Assembly: GCA_963838775.1 (NCBI GenBank) | Contig: CAWISP010000009.1 | Span: forward strand, 1 to 64,000 | DNA length: 64,000 nucleotides | Direction of reading: 5' to 3' | Source: Chersky-840 sp963838775 | GTDB taxonomy: Bacteria; Actinomycetota; Acidimicrobiia; Acidimicrobiales; UBA8190 | Shown: one piece after another, positions 53,020 through 60,541 of the stretch | Layout of the letters: the number at the start of each line of letters is the position of its first letter | Numbering within the stretch: position 1 is the first letter of the stretch | Made by a program: the position numbers and the translations under genes | Notes under the pieces: generated by a model | What the model saw: only the letters and a program-made list of their open reading frames with translations | What the model was told of the DNA's origin: nothing | Databases searched by the model: none

Positions 53020-53796
53020 ATGGCCGACACCGTCCTCTACGAGCGACGTGGCCACGTGGCCACGATCACCTACAACCGTCCCGAGGCCCTCAACGCGGTG
53101 AACGGCGAGCTGCGCCGGGACCTCAACGCCGCCTTCGCCCGCTTCCGGGACGACGAGGAGGCGTGGGTGGGCATCGTCACCGGAGCGGGCCGCGCCTTCT
53201 GTGCCGGCGCCGATCTCCGCGACGGCCGGGGAGCGACAGGCGAGTTCCCCGGCACCTTCTGGGAGAAACCCACGCTCAACTCCTTCGAGAGCGGATGGGA
53301 GATCCACAAGCCTGTCATTGCCGCTGTGAACGGGCACTGCCTCGGCTACGGGCTCACCCTCGTGACATGGTGCGACTTCGTGCTGGCGAGTGACCGGGCC
53401 ACGTTCGGCTATCCCGAGGTGCGTCTCGGCATCCCCGCCATCGTGGGCGCCATCCGGCTGCCGCAGAGGATCGGGTGGGCCGACGCCATGGAGCTCCTGC
53501 TCACCGGCGAGTCCGTCGATGCCGAGCGGGCACGCCAGATGGGGCTGGTGTGGCGCGTCGTCGCCCACGACGATCTCGTCGACGAGGCCACGGCATTGGC
53601 CGACCGTCTGGTGGCCGGGGCTCCTCTGGCACAGCGCGCCATGAAGGAGGTGGCATCACGAGCCCGTGACCTCTCGTCGCTCGACGCCATCCGGTTCGGC
53701 GAGACCATGCGCAGTGTCGTAGGCGCCACGGCCGACGCGTCCGAAGGCATGCGAGCAGCCGCCGAACGCCGACCGCCGCGGTGGCAAGGGCGCTGA
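53020..53796 (+). CDS. Enoyl-CoA hydratase/isomerase family protein
   Basis: 258 residues of the crotonase fold. The oxyanion hole and CoA site are visible as GRAFCAGADLRDG and NGHCLGYGLTLVTWCDFVLAS, and GYPEVRLGIPAIVGAIRLPQRIG carries the catalytic-glutamate region. The C-terminal part (APLAQRAMKEV) is standard. Expected to hydrate a trans-2-enoyl-CoA in beta-oxidation or a related pathway. I start at ATG 53020. It converges with the esterase gene. Confidence 0.92.
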   Translation: MADTVLYERRGHVATITYNRPEALNAVNGELRRDLNAAFARFRDDEEAWVGIVTGAGRAFCAGADLRDGRGATGEFPGTFWEKPTLNSFESGWEIHKPVIAAVNGHCLGYGLTLVTWCDFVLASDRATFGYPEVRLGIPAIVGAIRLPQRIGWADAMELLLTGESVDAERARQMGLVWRVVAHDDLVDEATALADRLVAGAPLAQRAMKEVASRARDLSSLDAIRFGETMRSVVGATADASEGMRAAAERRPPRWQGR

Positions 53797-53811
53797 CCGC
53801 GGTTCGTTGCG

Positions 53812-53907
53812 CGGTGTCGCCGTCACCTCAGGGGTGAGGCGGTGTCGCCGGCGCCTTACCGTGTGTCGGTGTCGCCGGCGGCTTACGAGGTGAGTCGGTG
53901 TTGCTGG
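53812..53907. repeat. Degenerate ~28-bp tandem repeat over the esterase 3' end
   Basis: A CGGTGTCGCCG core recurs at 53812, 53840, 53867 and, degenerate (CGGTGTTGCTG), at 53896, spaced 27-29 bp. On the minus strand the units each read ...ACACCG(A/C)C(T/A)CAC... and two of them end in an in-frame-looking TAA or TGA. They look like diverged copies of the last ten codons and stop of the esterase gene. A short TCACC/GGTGA hairpin lies within. Confidence 0.6.
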
Positions 53908-54971
53908 AAGAACCTCCAGATGATGGCGGTGGCGTTGATCTCGAAGGTCGACGGCCCGGTGATCGAGGCCAGGCTCGCGCTGACCTTGCTGCCGGGCCAC
54001 GCGTGGCCGCCGCCGAGGATGATGTAGAACTCGACCGCAGCGCCCGGCGGGCACCGGTAGGTGCGCAGGATGACGTGGGCGCTCACCTTGCGGTCGGTCG
54101 GTTGCAGGTTGCACCCGTCCTTGGCCGCCCACGCCTTGACGTTCGCCGGGTAGCCCTTGCCGTTGAGGTTGACCGGTGGGGGTGTGGTCGTGGTCGGTGC
54201 CGGGCCCCCTCCCAGCGCGTGGTTGAGCACGGCCGTCCCGATGCCGCCGTTGAAGTACAGGATCGGGTCGGCGGTGCCGTGGAAGGCGAGGATCGGCACC
54301 TTTCGACCCGGGTCGCACGGCGACGGCACGACGACGCCGGCCACGGGGGCGAACGCCGCGAAGCGGTTGGCCATGGTGCACGCCAGCAACGACGTGAACA
54401 GGGCGCCGTCGGACAGACCGGTGGCGTAGAGACGCGACTCGTCGACGCACTGGCTCTTCTCCAAAGCATCGAGCATGGCGTTCATGAAATCGATGTCGTG
54501 GTTCGGGTGCCCGCTGGTCGACGGCGCGATGTTCCACGACACGGGAGAGCCCGTGCCTTCGGGAAACACGACCATGAACCCGTTCGCCTGTGCCGTGGGG
54601 CTGAACTGGGTCGTCTCCGCGTGCAGCGTCGCCCCCTCGGCCAAGCCGTGCAGATCGACGACGAGGGGGAGTGGCCCGGTGCCGTTGTGCGTCGGGGGGG
54701 TCGTGAGCAGGTACCAACGCGCCACACCGTCGACGGTGATGTCCTGGCGCGCCTCGGTGAGCGGCGCCGACCCCACCCCCGTCCCCGAGGCCGAGCAACC
54801 GGGCGAGGGCACCGACGCACCGGCGGCGACCAGGGCCCCCGCTCCCGTGCTCCCCGCCGGGAAGCGGGTCGTGGTCGGGACGGCGGCACGGGGCGAGGAG
54901 CACGCCCCGGCCATGATCGCCACCACCACGAGGGCGAATGTCCAGCGTGCCCCTCGTGTGCGCCCCCCCAT
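53883..54971 (-). CDS. Secreted esterase/PHB-depolymerase-like lipoprotein
   Basis: 362 residues. The N-terminus has an RTRGAR charged start, a hydrophobic stretch and the lipobox IMAGAC, so it is a membrane-anchored lipoprotein. The alpha/beta-hydrolase features are LVVDLHGLAEG, the nucleophile elbow ATGLSDGALF, the acid HGTADPILYFNGG and the histidine GGGHAWPG. The layout is that of LpqC/feruloyl esterase/poly(3-hydroxybutyrate) depolymerase-type enzymes. The start is ATG 54971. It is oriented towards the enoyl-CoA hydratase. Confidence 0.85.
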   Translation of the reverse strand: MGGRTRGARWTFALVVVAIMAGACSSPRAAVPTTTRFPAGSTGAGALVAAGASVPSPGCSASGTGVGSAPLTEARQDITVDGVARWYLLTTPPTHNGTGPLPLVVDLHGLAEGATLHAETTQFSPTAQANGFMVVFPEGTGSPVSWNIAPSTSGHPNHDIDFMNAMLDALEKSQCVDESRLYATGLSDGALFTSLLACTMANRFAAFAPVAGVVVPSPCDPGRKVPILAFHGTADPILYFNGGIGTAVLNHALGGGPAPTTTTPPPVNLNGKGYPANVKAWAAKDGCNLQPTDRKVSAHVILRTYRCPPGAAVEFYIILGGGHAWPGSKVSASLASITGPSTFEINATAIIWRFFQQHRLTS

Positions 54972-55131
54972 AGGGTCGAAGCACACCACATCCCGGCTCA
55001 GGGCGTCGAAGTCTTCTATGACCAGCGGTTTCCAAGGACCGGTCGGGGGTGAGACAATGGCACAACGCCAAGTGGGGGGTGGTGCGGCAGTGCGGGGAGG
55101 CGATCTCGAGGAGCGTTGTGTCCACGCGCCG

Positions 55132-56089
55132 ATGGGTCGAATTCGGTCGCTTGCCCGGGCCCGCCGTCCTCGCCTGCGCCGAGGCGCCCCCCTGCGCTGT
55201 ATACCGGTGCTCGCGGCGGTGACGCTGCTCGCGGCGGCCTGCTCATCTGGGCCGACAGGCGAGGTGGGATCCACGTTGGCGGCCCTGAACGGGACCGTGA
55301 CCCTCGACAAGGTTCTTTCGCCCGCACCCGTCGAACCCGGGGCTGCCGTCGCCGTTCCCGGCCAGAAGCTGGTGGCCGTGGTCCTGACCGTGCACAGTCC
55401 GGCCGGTTCGGCCGCCGAAATTCGCGTCGATCTACCACAACTCGAAGCTCATCGACTCCCAGAAGGCGGCACACGTCGGCCGGAGCACGACCAGGTTCGA
55501 GGTGGCCGCATGTGTGGCCTACCCCCCGTTCTCGACGTTGGGACCGGGGCTGTCGGCAACCGGATGTGACGTGTTCAGCATCGCGGTCGCGGCCACGCCC
55601 GTGGAGCTGGTGATCTCGGGCAAGGCCAAGGGTGATTGGAAGATCGCCTCCACCGCCGTGCAACCCGGCCCCGAGGCCGCCCCCGTCGCCCCGCCCGTGG
55701 GAACGACCCCGACCACGGTGGCACCGGGGACGCTGTCGGCCGAGGGATCCACGACCACGACAGCTGCCGGTGGGCCGGGCACCACCACGACCACGGCGCT
55801 GGCCGCGATCGGTCCGACAGGCCGCCGTCCGCATCATGTGGCCTCCAAGGCCCCGAAGGTCTCCCACGTCACCCCCCGGGCGGGCCCGGTGGGATCACGG
55901 GTGCAGATCTGGGGTAAGCACCTGAGCGGTGTGATCGAGGTCACCTTCAACGGGGTGCCGGCCCCCATTGAGGTCACCACGGGGGGCAAGCTCGTGGTGG
56001 TGGTACCCGACGGAGCCAGCGCGGGCCCCATCGTGGTGACGACGCCAACGGGGACGGCGACGGACGGAAAGACCTTCTTCGTCGACTGA
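55132..56089 (+). CDS. Lipoprotein with C-terminal IPT/TIG domain (one +1 frameshift as read)
   Basis: The N-terminus (MGRIRSLARARR, then IPVLAAVTLLAAAC) is a lipoprotein signal with a cysteine. A DUF4352-like region follows (VVLTVHSPAGSAA). The frame breaks near 55425 and resumes one base later as KFASIYHNSKLIDSQKAAHVG and on to the stop at 56089. The distal part has a Thr/Pro-rich linker and an IPT/TIG domain (VSHVTPRAGPVGSRVQIWGKHLSGVIEVTFNGVPA in outline). Likely an extracellular binding protein. An ATG at 55057 is an alternative start. Divergent from the esterase lipoprotein gene. Confidence 0.7.
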
Positions 56090-56100
56090 TTCCCCCGGGA

Positions 56101-56547
56101 TCATGCCGCGTCGGGGGTCGCCGGCCCTTGGCGGTACTTCCCCACGAAGCGCTGGACGGCGATGAGGCACCAGATGGACTCGATGACCCCGAAGGGCCAG
56201 GCCCCGCTGGCGAAGCCGTAGCTGCTCGACAGGGCGCAACCGAGTGCAAAGGCGAGGACGAACCACTTCCCCTTTCCTTCGACGGCATACATCACCATCA
56301 TGAACGTGAGGACGGTCACGCCGTAGACGGTCAGCACGATGCCACCGATGCCGTGGTCCCCTTGGGCACTCGGACCAGGCCCGCTCAGTCCTCGGAGCGC
56401 TGCCGCGAGACGGGCTGGTTGCGAAGTACTCCCCCGGGTGCCCGTTGCCACCGCGAGGTCTTTGTCGCCGCCGGCGCAACCGTGACGACACCGTCGATCC
56501 GAGCTCGTTCCGTCACGCTCCGACCATACCGGCCGCCCTTGTCTCAC
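56101..56547 (-). CDS. Small integral membrane protein of unknown function
   Basis: The C-terminal ~85 residues contain three hydrophobic segments (GIGGIVLTVYGVTVLTFMMVMYA, KWFVLAFALGCALSS, FGVIESIWCLIAVQRFV). The upstream ~60 residues are low complexity and basic, so the true start is probably an internal GTG and the real protein nearer 90-110 residues. The segment layout resembles small DUF-type actinobacterial membrane proteins, but I do not recognise the family. It ends 12 bp from the end of the lipoprotein gene (convergent). Confidence 0.45.
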   Translation of the reverse strand: MRQGRPVWSERDGTSSDRRCRHGCAGGDKDLAVATGTRGSTSQPARLAAALRGLSGPGPSAQGDHGIGGIVLTVYGVTVLTFMMVMYAVEGKGKWFVLAFALGCALSSSYGFASGAWPFGVIESIWCLIAVQRFVGKYRQGPATPDAA

Positions 56548-56627
56548 CGTTGCGGCGAGGGATCGAAGCCAGGGCGTGATGCCGTAATCCCACCGGCGCG
56601 CTAGACAAAGCTGATGCCAGGACGCCG

Positions 56628-57998
56628 ATGACAGGGAAGCCGACCGGGCCCCGGGCCGCGCTCTCGGGTCCCGTCACCACCGGCCGTTTCATCGAGCCGG
56701 CCTCGACGGTCCCGATCGACCTCGTCGCCCACGGCTATGTCCGTGAGGAGTTCTTCGCGGCCGGATCGGCCACGGCCTACTCGGCCGCGGGGCCGCTCGG
56801 CCGAGACGGCAAGTGGTCGGCGACACCACACGACGCCGCCGATTACCGGACCAGGGTCGTGGTGCGCCGGCCATGGGATGCGGCGCGATTCAACGGCACC
56901 GTCCTCGTGGAGTGGTTCAACGTGTCCGGTGGTCTCGAGGCCAGCCCGGACTGGACACATCTGGGCCCTGAGATCGTCCGCGACGGGTACGGCTATGTGG
57001 GGGTGTCGGCCCAGGCATTCGGTGTGAACGGCGGTCACGCCCTCCTCGGCGTTCCCGGCCTGGAGCAACAGAGTGGGCTGGTGGCGTCGGGGCCCGAGCG
57101 CTACGGGTCGCTGCGCCACCCCGGCGACCGGTTCGCCTTCGACATGCTGTCGCAGATCGGCCGGGCCCTTCGGGCCCCGGACTCCACGTCCGCGTTCGGG
57201 CCTCTGCGCCCAGAACGCATCATCGCCATGGGCGAGTCTCAGTCCGCCTTCTTCCTGACCACCTACATCAATGCCGTGCAACCGACGGCGCAGGTCTACG
57301 ACGGGTTCTTCGTGCACAGTCGGGGCGGGAGCGGTGCCGCCCTGTCGGGGACGCCCATTGCCAGCCCGGACGTGCCGCAAGGGCTCAAGATCCGCGGCGA
57401 CAGCGATGTGCCCGTGCTGATCTTCGAGACCGAGACCGATCTCGGGCCCATGCTCGACTACGGGCCGGCGCGTCAGCCCGATGCGGAGCTGATCCGAACC
57501 TGGGAGGTGGCCGGAACCGCCCACGCCGACGCGTACGTGGTCGGGCCCTTCGCCAGTGCGCTCGGATGCGACTTCACCGTCAACGAGGGTCCCCAGCACT
57601 TCGTGGCGCAGGCCGCTCTCGTCGCCCTCAACCGGTGGATCGCCGACGGCGTGGCCGCTCCCTCGGCGCCCCCCCTCGAGCTCGCCAAGACGGCTCCGCC
57701 CGAGCTCGCCCGCGACCACCTCGGCAACGCGCTCGGTGGGGTGCGGACTCCGGCGGTCGATGTCCCGATCTCGGCGCTCAGCGGGGAGGCCCCGCCCGGC
57801 GCGAGCAGATTGTGCGCGTTGTTCGGGTCGACGGTGCGATTCGACGAGTCCACCCTGCTTGCCCTGTACCAGGACAGAGCCGGATATCTCGCCGCCTACC
57901 GTCGCAGCTTGGAGGCGGCCATCTCGGCCGGGTTCCTGCTCGGGTCCGACCGCGCCGAGCTGCTGGGGCTGGCCGAGGCGGTGCCGTTCCCCTCGTAG
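56628..57998 (+). CDS. Alpha/beta-hydrolase domain protein (Abhydrolase_10 type)
   Basis: 456 residues with VVVRRPWDAARFNGTVLVEWFNVSGGLEASPDW, GYVGVSAQAFGV, the nucleophile elbow AMGESQSAFFL (G-x-S-x-S) and a late histidine in VAGTAHADAYV. This arrangement is that of the large uncharacterised alpha/beta hydrolases of the Abhydrolase_10 family. No signal peptide is evident. An esterase or lactonase is expected, substrate unknown. Confidence 0.82.
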   Translation: MTGKPTGPRAALSGPVTTGRFIEPASTVPIDLVAHGYVREEFFAAGSATAYSAAGPLGRDGKWSATPHDAADYRTRVVVRRPWDAARFNGTVLVEWFNVSGGLEASPDWTHLGPEIVRDGYGYVGVSAQAFGVNGGHALLGVPGLEQQSGLVASGPERYGSLRHPGDRFAFDMLSQIGRALRAPDSTSAFGPLRPERIIAMGESQSAFFLTTYINAVQPTAQVYDGFFVHSRGGSGAALSGTPIASPDVPQGLKIRGDSDVPVLIFETETDLGPMLDYGPARQPDAELIRTWEVAGTAHADAYVVGPFASALGCDFTVNEGPQHFVAQAALVALNRWIADGVAAPSAPPLELAKTAPPELARDHLGNALGGVRTPAVDVPISALSGEAPPGASRLCALFGSTVRFDESTLLALYQDRAGYLAAYRRSLEAAISAGFLLGSDRAELLGLAEAVPFPS

Positions 57999-58176
57999 TC
58001 CCACCCGCCTACCGTGCTCGTAGGGCATTCATGTTCTTGTGCTGGCCGCACGGTCGCCAACTGCTCGAGGCAGATACCTGACGACGAACCGACGGTCTCC
58101 GCTTTGATGCGTCACGCGGGGCGGATGAGATCTCTCGCCCCGAAACGTTGGAGCTGCCTCGGTCCCTAGCTTCGAG

Positions 58177-58602
58177 TCATTTGCGGCGAACGGATGCCCC
58201 GTTCAGCGCCACGGCCGCTCGGATGAGAGCCTTGAATGCCGCCACATCGATCTTTTCCCCTTCATGAATATCGATGGCGCGGCGGGCATTGCCTTCGAGG
58301 CTGGAGTTGAACAGGTGTGAAGGATCCTTGAGGGACGCTCCCTTGGCAAAAGTGATCTTCACGTGGTTCTTGTAGGTCTCGCCCGTGCAGATCATGCCGT
58401 CGTGTGACCAGACCGGGACACCTTCGGGATTTGCAACCTTCTTCCACTTCCGCTCCTCAACCACTTCGGGATCGGCCTGCTTGATCAACTCGCGAATTCG
58501 GGAGAGCGTCGCGCCCCGCCAATCGTCAGACCGGACAGCATCCTCACCCTTCGGCGAGTTGCTCTTCTTCGTGTGGTTGGATCGCTCTTGGTTGCTCGGC
58601 AT
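58177..58602 (-). CDS. DUF1801-domain protein
   Basis: 141 residues. The core RIRELIKQADPEVVEERKW...VPVWSHDGMICTGETYKNHVKITFAKGASLKDPSHLFNSSLEG matches the YdhG/DUF1801 family of small soluble proteins. The first ~20 residues are lysine/serine-rich. Function of the family is unknown. It is slightly less GC-rich than its neighbours, and it stands alone. Confidence 0.8.
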   Translation of the reverse strand: MPSNQERSNHTKKSNSPKGEDAVRSDDWRGATLSRIRELIKQADPEVVEERKWKKVANPEGVPVWSHDGMICTGETYKNHVKITFAKGASLKDPSHLFNSSLEGNARRAIDIHEGEKIDVAAFKALIRAAVALNGASVRRK

Positions 58603-58719
58603 GCTTGATGAGGCTACCGTCGGAACAACTGAGAGCGGGCAAGACAGATCGGATCATCTGGGGTAGCCCCACCTCGGTGGCCTCGCTCGCTCGTCACCTC
58701 CGGTGAGGAGTTGTGGGTC

Positions 58720-59337
58720 CTACTCCTCGATGGCGAGGCTGCCGTACGTGGGCACGCCGGCAGTCTCGTAGGCGAGGTGGAGCGTGCCGCTCGGGTAGGT
58801 GACCGATTCGGTGAGGCGCAGCGCCGTGGGCACGGTCCCGTCGGCGAAAACGTGCTTGCCGCTGCCGAGCAGCAGCGGGTACACCCACAGGTTCATCCGG
58901 TCGACGAGGCCGAAGCGCAGCAGAGACTGCAAGAGGTCGAGACTGCCGATGACATGGACTTCGTCATGGCGCCCCTTGAGGGCGGTGATGTTCTCGGCGA
59001 GGTCGTCGGCGACGAGCGTCGACCCCTGCCAGGCGAGAGAGCCAGCGAGCGTGCGGCTGGCAACGTACTTGGGGACGCCGTTGAGCAGGCGGGTGAACGG
59101 GATCTCCTGGGGAGCGCTTGGCCAGTAGTCGGCAAAGATCTCGTAGGTCCTTCGCCCGAGGAGCAGGGCGTCCATGCTCCTAGCTTGCTCGAATATGACC
59201 CCGCCTGACTCCTGGTCCGCCAGTGGCGCCTGCCACCCGCCGTGCGCGAAGCCGCCGTCGCGGTCCTCGTCGGGCCCTCCAGGCGCCTGTGCCACTCCGT
59301 CGAGTGTCACGAACTCGGTCACGATGAGTTTGCCCAT
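58720..59337 (-). CDS. Dihydrofolate reductase family protein (RibD C-terminal domain-like)
   Basis: 205 residues starting at ATG 59337. The family layout is MGKLIVTEFVTLDGVAQAPGG, LLLGRRTYEIFADYWPSAPQEIPFTRLLN, the cofactor-loop region HVIGSLDLLQSLLRFGLVDRMNLWVYPLLLGSGKHVFADG and the ending. It probably reduces a small molecule with NADPH; the chromosomal relatives are not essential folate enzymes. It is the last clear chromosomal gene before the tRNA-Ser fragment. Confidence 0.88.
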   Translation of the reverse strand: MGKLIVTEFVTLDGVAQAPGGPDEDRDGGFAHGGWQAPLADQESGGVIFEQARSMDALLLGRRTYEIFADYWPSAPQEIPFTRLLNGVPKYVASRTLAGSLAWQGSTLVADDLAENITALKGRHDEVHVIGSLDLLQSLLRFGLVDRMNLWVYPLLLGSGKHVFADGTVPTALRLTESVTYPSGTLHLAYETAGVPTYGSLAIEE

Positions 59338-59638
59338 GGTGTGCTCCTTGCCTGGTGGCGATGCGTTCGTGAGTAAGACGCTGCCGTCGTGTCGAACTCA
59401 TCCCTGGCGCCGCGATCAACGGACCGACGTAGCCACGACGCTGGGCTCGGCCGGTTGGACCCGTCGGCGCTCCATACCCTTTCCGCCGCCGGCGGGTCGT
59501 CGGACAGCAGCGGGAGTCAAGTCGCGCCCTCGGGGGGCAGGGGCCGTTCGTCGTGTCAGCCTCGCCCGGGGGAGGTCAGACGGGACGATATTTCAACCAG
59601 AGGTTGGCTGGTATTTCAACCGACACCCTCGGCAGCAG
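59338..59638. other. Non-coding flank left of the tRNA-Ser fragment
   Basis: About 300 bp with no supported gene. At the right side a TATTTCAACC direct repeat occurs at 59589-59598 and 59612-59621, and a CAACC-AGA-GGTTG hairpin lies between them at 59594-59606. These are 18-45 bp from the tRNA fragment and could be recombinase arm sites, but this is weak. Confidence 0.35.
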
Positions 59639-59693
59639 CGGAGGAGGTGGGATTCGAACCCACGGTGACCTTGCGACCACAACGGTTTTCGAG
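59639..59693 (-). other. 3' half of a tRNA-Ser(CGA) gene: probable attachment site (left end of an integrative element)
   Basis: Read on the minus strand, this 55-base segment runs from the anticodon loop CTCGAAA through the long variable arm (GTGGT/GTCAC stem) and a perfect T-arm (GTGGG TTCGAAT CCCAC) to the acceptor 3' strand CTCCTCC plus G. The 5' half is absent: the sequence before the loop (TCCAG) cannot pair with ACCGT, and no GGAGGAG acceptor strand is present. This is the classic remnant left on the chromosome side when an element integrates into the 3' end of a tRNA gene. A relaxase gene begins 850 bp to the right. Confidence 0.72.
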
Positions 59694-60505
59694 CTGGACT
59701 GCTCCCTTCTTGAGGTGTCTCGGCGGGTCGCAAATGGTGCCATCTAGCTGGGAGGATGGTGGACTCGATTCTTACCCTGTCCCGCCGATTCCGGGCCAGT
59801 TTCAGACTTTTTGAGGGATCGAATGAGGGATGGATCGTTCGAACGGATCCTCGGTTTCGACACCGGGGACACCCCCGGCGTTGGGTCTCCGGTTAACTCT
59901 GCGGGGTCTTCTAGCGGGCTCCGGACCGGATGAGGGCAGTGTCGCCCCGAGGGAGGCCGGCGAATGGTTTGGCCAACCCATCGTCGCCAAGAGTCACCCA
60001 GCCTCGGCGACCTCCAGCTTCCAATCCTGTCCATCTCCGGTCGCGCGGTGCATTTGTGCTTCGGCACCGACGCGATGCAGGCAGGTTTCTTGCCGACACA
60101 GCCGACGACCTCGATATTGCCGTGCATACCGTCAGCTGACAACACCCGGTTCAGCGTAGGCGGTTGGGTCTTCAATCAGGGTGACGTCACCCTCTCAGCT
60201 CACGGCATCAAATGACTTTGCGGAGGGAGACTTGGTAGCGATGGTTGAGCCGGTCACAATTTGCGATGTGAAGCAGGTCGAATCGCCACAGTCGTGTTGG
60301 CCTGCCGCGTGATCGGATGCACCGCACCGTTCAGCTGGGCTGCTACCGGATTTGCTCCTGAACGGCGGTCCCCTCGAGCCGTGCCTACTCTGATCCTGCG
60401 CGCTCCATGCGCGCGAACCCATCTCCCAACTCAGGGCCCGCTCACTCCCGTCGTTAGCCCAGTTTCGATCTTCCGTCATACCCGCTGAATACCTTGAACA
60501 CGATT
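59694..60505. other. Gene-poor DNA between the att-like site and the relaxase
   Basis: About 800 bp of lower coding quality. Several short frames exist on both strands (for example 59964-60215 plus and 60195-60548 minus), but none has recognisable content or codon usage like its surroundings. An imperfect palindrome, GGATCGTTC|GAACGGATCC, lies at 59832-59850. The region could hold the transfer origin or decayed cargo. Confidence 0.4.
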
Positions 60506-60523
60506 GCAAGGGGTGTCCCTTGC
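60506..60523 (+). promoter_or_regulatory. Hairpin directly upstream of the relaxase gene (candidate oriT or autoregulatory site)
   Basis: GCAAGGG and CCCTTGC form a perfect 7-bp stem with a GTGT loop. It ends 18 bases before the relaxase GTG and just ahead of its GAGAGGGAG ribosome site. MobF relaxases recognise short inverted repeats beside the nick site, which usually lies close to the relaxase gene; autoregulatory binding is the other possibility. Confidence 0.4.
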
Positions 60524-60541
60524 CGGTGAGAGGGAGTCGGC

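Noticed and set aside
59639..59740. A complete tRNA-Ser gene
   Set aside because: The anticodon stem and acceptor stem cannot pair with the sequence upstream. Only a vague GCCGAG-like D-arm string is present, so the 5' half is missing or decayed.
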